Made by a program: the position numbers and the translations under genes
Source: Kappaphycus alvarezii
Lineage: Eukaryota > Rhodophyta > Florideophyceae > Gigartinales > Solieriaceae
NCBI GenBank assembly: GCA_002205965.3
Contig: NADL03000481.1
Location: 868,001 to 932,000 of the forward strand
Direction of reading: 5' to 3'
Length of the DNA stretch: 64,000 bases
Shown: positions 50,905 through 58,473 of the stretch, one piece after another
Numbering within the stretch: position 1 is the first letter of the stretch
How the letters are laid out: every line of letters starts with the position of its first letter
Notes under the pieces: generated by a model
Database searches by the model: none
What the model was told of the DNA's origin: nothing
The model's input: the letters and a program-made list of their open reading frames with translations, nothing else

Positions 50905-51035
50905 GACTGGGGAGTGAAGACTCGCCTGTATCAGAAGCTTAGCTACTCAATCTGGTCAACATGTGCAGCATCCATAATTTGTCGCGCACCGCAACACGCA
51001 AAGCTTAGTCACCCAATTCCAACTTGATTTGAAGT
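50905..51035 (+). mobile_element. LINE tail fragment, plus strand
   Basis: The plus strand reads TRLYQKLSYSIWSTCAASII then CRAPQHAKL, matching SRLYQKRSYAIWSTCAASAI then GRSPQHAEV at the very end of the minus-strand LINE protein at 51.2-51.4 kb. Only the last 40 or so codons are recognisable. They lie in a 185-codon frame (50470-51027) whose earlier part I do not recognise. The fragment faces the 51 kb LINE tail to tail across a TACTG/TACAG tract. Confidence 0.55.
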
Positions 51036-51114
51036 ACTTTGCAACGTTGCACATTTGGACTGTACACCAATGATAAAAGACGAACGACAACTGCATCATC
51101 TCTCCAATATGCTC

Positions 51115-51180
51115 CAGTACGGTACAGTACAGAACCACGCTAAGAATGAACAGTACTGTATTTACAGCACTGTATTTAGA
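51115..51180. repeat. TACTG/TACAG tract between two LINE tails
   Basis: A short tract containing GTACGGTACAGTACAG and AACAGTACTGTATTTACAGC. It separates the plus-strand LINE tail ending near 51035 from the 3' end of the minus-strand LINE at 51191. Confidence 0.75.
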
Positions 51181-51204
51181 AGAGGGTCTGCTCATTAATT
51201 TTCT

Positions 51205-52690
51205 TCAATACTTGTAAAGGCCCACTAAAATTGACGAGCTTTGGAGCGGGAGGCAAACTTCTGCATGTTGCGGGCTACGACCAATCGCTGAAGCTGCACA
51301 CGTGGACCAAATGGCGTAGCTGCGCTTTTGATAAAGCCGAGAGGATACCTTCGCCATACAGCTTCCGATACGGGCCGCGATAGCGGCCGCATACTCGTCG
51401 ACCACCTTGGATGTGGTCTCCGACGGGCATCCCAGGGAATCAAAGGCTAGCGGGACAAACTGCCAGCCGAGAGGCGGGCGTCCCGGTGAAGCATGGCCAG
51501 GAATGGCGGCGATTTTGGTCGCAAAGTCCCTCAGTTTCCGTCGTTCTGCCGCATTGGCGGCAGCGCCCGCTTCCCGGGCTCCCTTGGATAGGAAGCACTG
51601 TTGGAAAGGTGAGGAGACTGTGATGTCATATGCAACCGGGAGAGGGGGCGTCGGGTTTTCCGGAAAAGTAGTCGGGTGGACGAGTATGCCGGCAGGTCGG
51701 GCGTCCAGTCCGGGAAGTAAATACGGGATTTCATAGTGGACGCCAGCTCCCGCGGCTTTGAACAGGTCTTTGCCGAGCACTTTTGCCACTGCTTCGTGGC
51801 GGTTCTTCCAACCGAGACCTTTGTTACACAGGTCAGCGGCATGGTCGCCGAGGTGGTCCATAGGCGCCTTGCATTCCGCGCAAAGGAACTGGCAGTTTCG
51901 TCGAAGACGGGAACTCCTAAGTGGCGCCGCAGCATCATCGACCACACATCATCGTATATGTGGGTGACCACAGACGGATGGGCAGTGAGAAATGCCGCAG
52001 CAGGTGTATGCAAAAAAGCGTTACGGCGGATGCGCTGACGAATCTCGGGTTCAGAGTGTGACGAGGGGTTCGGGATTAGCGACCAATCATCATCTTTCCA
52101 AAAGCATTTAGCGGACGACTCGCACCAGGCCTGATATAAGATATTGGTTGCATTATCAGGCTTGGACGCGAGGGTAGCCGCTGTAAGTGCGTCTGGGAGG
52201 CCTCCATGTTGTGCGGAGAATGACGGGTGGAGGCGTTGGAAAAATGTGCATACATGTCGATCCGCTTCTGCGTACTTGAGTAAACGGGAGTCAGCTGCAG
52301 CAGTGTCATGTTGGTGTTCCACCTGCGCGGAATCAGTGAGGCTAGCAGCGTATGCGGCAACATTCAGCGTGGTTAAGGGCGTGAATCCGTGACCGCCATA
52401 GCGGAGAGGTAGGGTAACCTGTTGGCGCACCGTGTCTGTCATCGGTACATTATTTGACCGCGAGTAAAACCGCATCTGGTCTGTATCAAATTGTTGTGCG
52501 ATGGGTTGTCGCGCTGGGCGGCGTTAGTTTGGTAACGTGTTGTAGCTTGCATGCAGAGGCACAAACTCTGTGTAGATGGAACCGGACCCGTGCGTCCCTG
52601 ATCCCGTCAACCAGCGAGAGTGTCCTGTTGCAGTCATCGATTTTCATAGTAAGGAAGTTCTCCATAAAGAGGTCGACCCAATCGGGGCAC
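51205..52690 (-). pseudogene. LINE C-terminal part: connector, zinc knuckle, endonuclease
   Basis: The connector reads MENFLTMKIDDCNRTLSLVD from about 52680, then YSRSNNVPMTDTVRQQVTLP at 52470 and MMLRRHLGVPVFDETA. A frame change near 51900 leads into the zinc knuckle CAECKAPMDHLGDHAADLC (C-x2-C-x5-H-x3-H). Next come LDARPAGILVHP, VAYDITVSSPF, a helical stretch rich in A, E and K, and GWQFVPLAFDSLGCPSETT. Those blocks are the catalytic core of the restriction-like endonuclease that nicks target DNA in this type of LINE. In this copy the first block has Gly where the 28 kb copy has Asp (RPADI), so that acidic position is altered. The protein ends SSSILVGLYKY. Confidence 0.85.
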
Positions 52691-53742
52691 CGAGGAGGTC
52701 GATGCCCGTGTTAGAGAAGCTCTCACGGGGGAAGCGACGTAGCAAAGACAATATCTGGTTGACGGGTTGGGGCGGCCAGAAAAGGCGTGTTTTGGCGGGG
52801 TTTAAAAAGAAGACGTGGTCCGGTCCTTTGGAGCACAGTATCTGAACTGCCCTGTCTAGCTCAGTGTGGGCGCCTATGAGAGTGCAATCGTCGGCGTACC
52901 AGCGATGGAGGCTTAGCTGCGTGGTCTCTGCTATTGCTTTCGCCAAGGGGTGAACTACCAGGGAAAACATAAGCATGCTAGCTGGGTCTCCTTGTTGCGT
53001 TCCGGCTTGGCTGAGGATGTCCGCCGCAGACGCCGCCGGCAGGATCAGCGACGGCGTTTGTCGCGCGTAGACAATGTTCAAGAACCGACAGAGCGAGGGT
53101 ACCGTGGAGGGAAGCAGGTCGATCATCTGCTGCTTCAAGAATCGGTTGAATGCGTTGTGCGCATCGACTGAGAGGAGCATGTAGGCGGCGTCCTTTCCTC
53201 GGGTACGGACTTGCTTCCGAGCATAGTGAACAATGGAGTCAAGGCCAGAGGGCATACCATTGGCGACTTGCAGCGGGGCGAGATAGTGTCGGGTGTCGTC
53301 CAGTGCTTGAGGCAAGAGAACTACTGTCACCAGGCGCCGTAATGCCGTCCAATTGCGATAGGGCGGATCTTATCTGGACGTAGTTGGATCGGGAGAAGCG
53401 TCGCAGAGGAGATGAGCGGGATTGTGGCGTCAGGGAGGTCCCCATTAGCTAGTCGCCGCACGACGGAGGTGAGCACCGTAAGCCCTGCCTCTGGCGTCAC
53501 CCTGGTGTTAGCCAGGAGGTGAAGAAGCCGATGGGACATGCGATCAGGCCCGGGGCGGAGTTCTGATTTAGTCGGCGGATAGCGCGAAGGACTGCAGCCT
53601 CAGTAATGTCATTCGGGAGTGGGAGATCTGTCGCGTTGAGTGGTGTGACCGGTGACGGTGGAGGTGGGTGCAGCGCACGCATGCGTTCCTGAACTTTTGG
53701 GTCTCGAACGTCCGCAATGCGAGACTGGTGCAACGTTCTCAT
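52644..53742 (-). pseudogene. LINE reverse transcriptase core
   Basis: The reverse transcriptase copies the element RNA at the nicked target. The N-terminal part (53742-53330) reads RMRALHPPPPSPVTPLNATD, DATIPLISSATLLPIQLRPD and KIRPIAIG (the RPIA box). After a frame change near 53330 the core continues in one frame to 52644: SVDAHNAFN (motif A Asp), GTQQGDPASMLMFSL (motif B), LHRWYADDCTLIG (motif C, YADD), then LNPAKTRLFWP and LLGAPIGS. All polymerase catalytic residues are present. A frame change near 52690 separates it from the connector. It is similar throughout to LINE copy 2 at 33.5-34.4 kb, where the motif C box is YARD. Confidence 0.9.
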
Positions 53743-53768
53743 TGCGCGTCCATATTGTGCGTCTTGGG

Positions 53769-54840
53769 CTAGATGTGCTGCACGACGGAATTTTGGGTCC
53801 CGCCGAGGGTCATTGGGGTGAAAGCGGTGACGGAAGGACCGTTCTTCTCGGGTCCGATGAGCTTGAATAGCTTCTGTCCAGAGTTCTCCCCACTCGCCAG
53901 CGGTTGCTCGGCGAATTCGTTCAAGAAGACCATGGCTTTGGGCAGACTGAGAACGCCACCCACGTTCCCCCGTAGTGAGCGTCGCAGAACTGCGGTGGGA
54001 AGCAGGTTGATGCGAAGCAACGCAGAATGAACAGCATCAGCATTCCGTGCGTGGGGGCTGCCCGGAAAAGCCGGATGATCAAGACAGCGAAGATATGTAT
54101 ACAGTTGGCCGGGCGCGGTCGAAGATGTCGGACGGGCGGAGCGGGCTGTGCAGTTCATCGTGGACCGACGGAAGGGCTAGGGGCGGCAAGGGATAGTGTT
54201 CTCCGGACTCCATGATGACGGCGGTTACGAAGATTGGCCCGGAGCGGGGTCGGAGCGAGGACCTTGGCCGCGGGTTTGGGGTCGACGGGGTCATAGACCT
54301 GCATTTCTGCTAGACGGTCAGGGGCGGACGAGTCTCCCATAGGTGAGTCGGCGGGGTGAGTCGGGAGCTTGGCGGATTGTCCAGCGGTTGCCCTGAGCTT
54401 TGGCGGACGGTAGGGTGGACACCATGAGGGCGGCGGAGGGGCGGGTGAACTCCGCGAGGGTGTCAGCACAATCCGCGACGGCGGCAGTGGCCTCGGCAAC
54501 GGCAGCCGCGGGGCTGCGGCGCTTGGAGATGCGTGTGGCGGTGCGGCGGCGGCGGGCGGCGGGTGCCGCGGGGGTGCCGCAGTGATGGCCGAGAGGGGGA
54601 CGAGGGACGCGGTGGCGTCCGGGGAACCGTCTTGGGAGGATTTTTTTGCCTTACGACGGGGGCGAGGGCGGGGGGGAGCGGGCAGGGTCCTGGGAGAGAG
54701 CTTCAGTGGGGCAGCAGAAACGGGGGCCGGGATAGGGCTTCGGTGGGAGCGGCGGGGGCGGGTGTTATCGGGCCGGCGGGGGCATCTGTTGGGGTAGATC
54801 TGTATGTAGAACTCGTAAACATTTTCCGTTCCGTTCCGAA
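53769..54840 (-). pseudogene. LINE N-terminal region, Pro/Ala/Arg-rich
   Basis: From about 54840 to 54155 the minus strand is open and extremely GC-rich. It codes a basic, proline- and alanine-rich region such as PAPPRPRPRRKAKKSSQDG, then MQVYDPVDPKPAAKVLAPTP. The adjoining frame (54158-53769) reads HARNADAVHSALLRINLLPT and GENSGQKLFKLIGPEKNGPS, which match LINE copy 2 near 35015 and 34780. Basic N-terminal regions in such elements usually bind DNA or RNA. No zinc finger is obvious here. The frame extends into the TACTG/TACAG tract to 54883, but that part is probably not element sequence. Confidence 0.6.
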
Positions 54841-54905
54841 TGATACGGTGCAGTACTGTTAAGTGCAGTACTGTACGAAACAATACTGTACGTACAGTAC
54901 TGTTC
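54841..54905. repeat. TACTG/TACAG tract between LINE and Tc1
   Basis: Contains GTGCAGTACTGTTAAGTGCA and then CAATACTGTACGTACAGTAC, directly joined to the left end of the Tc1-like element at 54906. Confidence 0.85.
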
Positions 54906-56167
54906 TACAGTGGTGGAAAAAACAATAGGACATTTGTCCGTATTGGTGATTATGCCGTATATACAAACGCATCCGGGCTGAAGAGTATGTCCTTTATGTA
55001 GTCTGAGGAGCTGAAGTCAGCAATGTAAACGAGTTTAAACAATACTTTCACTGTCCCCATATATGACCCAAAACATGTAGCCCCCCTGGAAAAAACTATA
55101 GGTACACATTCAACTGGACGTCGTTTCCTCAAATGAAAAGTATGGTAACGCCATTATCAGTAGTTTATCTTACAGCCTTTCTCTAATGACCTCCTCGCAT
55201 CGCTTTGACATCGAACACACCAATCTTTCTAAGGTAGCCGGGGTAATGGAGGCCCAACACTGCAGAATGAAGTCAGCTAAAGAGTCAACGTTATCAAACT
55301 GTCTCTGGTTAGTATACACAGCACGAACTAAGATCCCCCAGAGATTCTCCATAGGGTTAAGATCAGGAGAGTAGGCAGGCCACTGCAGAACAGATACAAA
55401 TTGGTTTTCCAGCCAGTTCTTAGTCACAATTGCTCGGTGGCAAGGAGCCCCGTCTTACATATAAGTCCAATTCAAGGGAAGATTCTCGGAAAATGGAAGT
55501 AAATGATTCTCGAAGGTATGCGTATACTTGTATACATCTTGTTTTCCATGTAAGATAAACAACTCAGATTTTTGTGCCCCCGAAAAACATGCCCAAACCA
55601 TTAAAGATTCACCCCCATTTTGCCTCTTCGAGAACCACTGCTTCTTTTTTTCAAATCATGCCACTTGAATGCTAATACATCTGGACCATCCAAGTTGAAC
55701 TTCTTCTTATCAGACCACATAACAGAACTCCAAATAGACTCCTCCCAATGTAAGCCTTCACGTGCCCATTCGATGCGAGCTTTTTTATGTTTTTGTTTCA
55801 TGGCTCTTGTCCTCGAGATTCGCTTGTAACGGAGAAACGATGCGTTATGCAGCACATGGCGGACGAGGCTAGGGGAGACATGGAGGTGTAGACTTTTTAC
55901 AATACCAGAAGAACCTAAATTTGCACGTGAATCCTCTCGAATAATTCTCCTTCTGTCCCCAGAGGACAGTATTTTCGGTGTCTCGCCAGGGTTTTTGCGA
56001 TTGTACCTACTGATCACGCAGAAATGAGGCGATAAAATTGCGAGAACGGCTCAGTTCCCTAGCAATCTGAGCAACAGGCATGCAGATCGCAGAGTGCGCA
56101 AGAAATTTCTTAATAGGGCACAAGCGTAAATAAGGACAAATGTCCTATAGTTTTTTCCACCACTGTA
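54906..56167. mobile_element. full-length Tc1-like element
   Basis: The element is about 1.26 kb. Its terminal inverted repeats are about 39 bp (54906-54944 and 56129-56167), with two mismatches, starting TACAGTGGTGGAAAAAAC and including GGACATTTGTCC. Each end begins with TA, the usual Tc1/mariner target duplication. The flanks on both sides are TACTG/TACAG tract, so it inserted into such a tract at a TA. The single transposase gene is on the minus strand and is broken, so the copy cannot move by itself, though its ends look whole and it could be moved by a transposase from elsewhere. Confidence 0.92.
55170..56081 (-). pseudogene. broken Tc1-like DD34E transposase
   Basis: This is the transposase of the element at 54906-56167. 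It starts MPVAQIARELSRSRNFIASF (helix-turn-helix) at 56081, then after a frame change near 56015 reads KNPGETPKILSSGDRRRIIR and the second DNA-binding part LHVSPSLVRHVLHNASF. The catalytic domain has MWSDKKKFNLDGPDV (first Asp), then after a frame change near 55620 GGESLMVWACFSGAQ. DGAPCHRAIVTKNWL (second Asp) and AYSPDLNPMENLWG (Glu) follow, with 34 residues between the second Asp and the Glu. A TAA stands directly before DGAPCH, where relatives have a Gln codon. The C-terminus RCEEVIRERL ends at a normal stop at 55170. All three catalytic acids are present despite the breaks. Confidence 0.92.
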
Positions 56168-56195
56168 CTGCTTAGTACTGTACTGTATAGTCTAG
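56168..56195. repeat. TACTG/TACAG tract right of Tc1
   Basis: CTGCTTAGTACTGTACTGTA directly follows the right TA of the Tc1-like element, continuing the tract that ends on its left at 54905. Confidence 0.8.
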
Positions 56196-56476
56196 ATGAT
56201 AGTGGACAGGACGCCTCTGCGAGTGGAAGAGCCGTCCTTACATGCCGATACCAGCATGTAAAGACGGCTCTTCCACTCACACGGGGTATTGAGCTTCTCT
56301 ACCGCGGGCTCTAAGTTGATATCGAACCAGATGTTCAGAGTAGAGCTCGGAATCGTTTCTACCGCATCAATGAAAAAGATTGTTTTTGATACGCCTTTTC
56401 GTTTATGTCGTGAGACCCGATCTCGGTTCAAAGCGATCTGCGCAGCGGAGATCGACGCGGTATACCAGAGCGCTTA
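56192..56476 (-). CDS. unassigned open frame
   Basis: A minus-strand frame of about 95 codons with protein-like content: ASISAAQIALNRDRVSRHKR, then TIFFIDAVETIPSSTLNIWF and EPAVEKLNTP, ending in the hairpin region. The plus strand is open over much of the same stretch (56289-56477), so the coding strand is uncertain. No family is recognised. It may be part of a decayed gene interrupted by the nearby transposons. Confidence 0.25.
56221..56278. repeat. 25-bp hairpin with one mismatch
   Basis: Arms at 56221-56245 and 56254-56278 (starting GAGTGGAAGAGCCGTC) pair over 25 bases with one mismatch and an eight-base loop. It lies 54 bases outside the right end of the Tc1-like element. Confidence 0.9.
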
Positions 56477-56499
56477 ATAAGTAAAATATTACAAAATTG

Positions 56500-56620
56500 G
56501 TTACTTTATTGGTAGAGAAGGGCCTGGGCAGGCGCCTCAGCGATGCAGCGGACGGTAGCCAACATTGCGGTACTTCTCTAGGATGATAAAACTTGTAGGA
56601 GTGCGAGCTCAGTAGAGGCG
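56500..56620. repeat. segment shared with 20.2 kb
   Basis: Partner of 20190-20310, described there. On the minus strand it reads MLATVRCIAEAPAQALLYQ followed by TAA. The two copies are about two-thirds identical by eye over 70 bases. Confidence 0.4.
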
Positions 56621-56659
56621 AGCACAGTAATGAATAAAAACCGCGCGCTCAGCACAGCT

Positions 56660-56790
56660 CACGCCGTTGAACCGTACTTTACTGTACAGTTCAACGGCGT
56701 GGGCGTTTGCGCAACCTTGTGTACAGTACGGTACAGTAAAGTACGGTCTTACATTGTATGGTGTACTGTACTGTACACTGCACTTGATGG
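56660..56790. repeat. 13-bp hairpin and TACTG/TACAG tract
   Basis: CACGCCGTTGAAC (56660-56672) faces its exact reverse complement at 56689-56701, and the loop holds TTTACTGTACA. The tract continues with TGTACAGTACGGTACAGTAA near 56720 and GTGTACTGTACTGTACACTG near 56765. It ends just before the LINE tail at 56801. Confidence 0.85.
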
Positions 56791-56800
56791 TTGACTTTTA

Positions 56801-56957
56801 CTCATTAATTTTTTTTCAATACTTGTAAAGGGCCACTAAAATTGACGAGCTTTGGAGCGGGAGGAAAACTTCTGCATATTGCGGGCTACCACCAATTGCC
56901 GAAGCTGCACACGTGTACCAAATGGCATAGCTGAGCTTTTGATAAATCCGAGAGGCA
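56801..56957 (-). mobile_element. 5'-truncated LINE tail, copy 3
   Basis: About 157 bases nearly identical to 51191-51345. The 3' end again runs ...AATTAATGAG next to a TACTG/TACAG tract, and the coding part reads RIYQKLSYAIWYTCAASAIG, ending SSSILVALYKY. Similarity stops abruptly at about 56957, the pattern of a 5'-truncated LINE insertion. It belongs to the same family as the 51-54.8 kb copy. Confidence 0.85.
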
Positions 56958-57270
56958 CTTGATTGACACTCCCCCCTGTGGCGCGATGCGGTGTGCGGCA
57001 ATTACAAAGCAAGGTTCAAGGTGATCAAACACTGTAAAGAGAATATAAGAAACGGACCAAAATTAAAAATTTGGAATTGATTGGCTTTATTATACAAGGA
57101 ATGGATGCAAAAAAAACGGTAGTTCGAATGCCATTGAATTGTATAAGTAACGGCTTGACATTCGGCGTTTGGGTCGCTTGGATCTTCTTTTGCGGCGGTT
57201 TACTGGGTATAACCTACAATGGTGGTGTCCAGAAAGCCTTTTCATATTCCTTTGTACGCGTGCGGCGAAG

Positions 57271-57867
57271 ATGGAGACCGAATGGAGTGTACGGGAACGG
57301 GCTATGGAGTTGTTGCCACGTTTGTCGAGGGCTGATGGCGAGAGTCTAATGGGTGAGGTGGATACCCTTAGGAGTGACATAACTGATGAAGAGAAGCTGT
57401 TGGAGAGGTATGAAAGGATGATACCGCGGTCAAGCAAGGCGGCTGAGCCGTGTACCAAAATGGTATCTGGAACGGAAGGTGGGGCTTCATCGCAGAGGGA
57501 GAAAGTTGTTGAAGGGGAGGAAGCAGAGGATGGTGTTATTTTCACACATACACCCCGAATGGCGGACACAATACCATACGAGATTGAGGCGATTACGTAT
57601 GGAAGCAGTGTGTCCGTGGGGGGGAAGGAATTCAAAAGAGGTAAGTGGTATGCCAGCGCGGGCGGTGTAGGTGATGTTTTTTCTTACTTTATCATTATCA
57701 GCTCCTCGATAACCCCTCCCAGCTACACGAGTCGTGAAGTGGCTCCAAATACTCTTTCAGTTGCGGTTCCAGACGGTGAGGCCGTTCCCCGGAATTGTGT
57801 CATCACTTATTGGGGGTTGAGAAGGACAAGGAGTGGTGATGCTACTGGTGAGAGCTTCGAGCACTAG
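57271..57867 (+). CDS. unassigned 198-residue open frame
   Basis: The first ATG gives METEWSVRERAMELLPRLSR and then a charged helical region (DEEKLLERYERMIPRSSKAA), an acidic linker, and a more globular part reading EIEAITYGSSVSVGGKEFKR and GKWYASAGGVGDV. It ends GDATGESFEH. Codon choice and residue mix look like real coding. The open frame itself extends upstream to 57169 without an ATG. Directly downstream, up to about 58140, a different frame gives more protein-like sequence (GVSVVLGGPRTRDNDSRLAS, then GLLMGLSRDLYCTPAATVTR), so this may be part of a larger decayed or spliced gene. I recognise no family. Confidence 0.35.
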   Translation: METEWSVRERAMELLPRLSRADGESLMGEVDTLRSDITDEEKLLERYERMIPRSSKAAEPCTKMVSGTEGGASSQREKVVEGEEAEDGVIFTHTPRMADTIPYEIEAITYGSSVSVGGKEFKRGKWYASAGGVGDVFSYFIIISSSITPPSYTSREVAPNTLSVAVPDGEAVPRNCVITYWGLRRTRSGDATGESFEH

Positions 57868-58473
57868 AGTGCATGAAGGGGTTTTGCGAGAGAAATACTG
57901 GGGTATCTGTTGTGTTAGGTGGACCTAGAACGCGCGATAATGATTCCCGCCTTGCATCCTATTTCAATATCGACGCGAAAGGTCTTCTGATGGGCTTGAG
58001 CAGAGACCTGTATTGCACACCGGCGGCGACTGTTACAAGAATAAGATGATCCATTAACGAAGGTGTTTCGAGGACCGTGAAAGATCGGATGATGGAGTGT
58101 ATGACGCATTTTAGGAAGCTGGGGGATGATCGATGTCATTAGCGGTGCTTACCGCGGATTAAATTTGCGCAAGTCCCGCGAGAAGAAGTTAATGCGAAAA
58201 AAAGGCGTTGGGATTCCGTAAATCGGCGTTGAACGGATTTTGGGATCATTGAAGGCTACAGGCATGGGGTTTACTTGGTGCGTTTGTCGCAGTTCATACG
58301 TAGGCTGCCAAAAATTTACCATTGCGTCGCATTGGATGCAAACATGGGCCTCATTCTTGACAGTGTTGAAACTTGTTCGATCAGACTTTCGACAGAAACG
58401 CTGCTCATGTGCGGTGGTCCGAACACTTCCATGTTGGAAGTAGCAGAGGTACTTTAGCTATTCATTGAATAAA

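Larger units (their letters stand above)
51191..54840 (-). mobile_element. nearly full-length LINE with restriction-like endonuclease
   Basis: A non-LTR retrotransposon of about 3.65 kb. From its 5' end it reads a very GC- and Pro-rich N-terminal region, then reverse transcriptase, a connector, a zinc knuckle and a C-terminal restriction-like endonuclease. No apurinic-type endonuclease is seen. This layout is that of the older, often site-specific LINE clades (R2, CRE, NeSL and relatives); which clade is unsettled. The 3' end is short: the stop codon at 51205 is followed by about 14 bases ending AATTAATGAG. The copy is broken by at least five frame changes (near 51.9, 52.69, 53.33, 53.5 and 53.75 kb). 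TACTG/TACAG tracts lie at both ends. Confidence 0.88.

Noticed and set aside
26050-56081. Reassignment of TAA to Gln (ciliate-like code)
   Set aside because: The transposon copies also contain TGA stops and frame changes, and the intact CHY gene needs no reassigned codon. Ordinary decay explains the TAA codons.
57090-57635. Minus-strand 181-codon frame opposite the 57.3 kb frame
   Set aside because: It is Ser-rich with shadow-like composition and no domain. The plus-strand frame has the more realistic residue mix.
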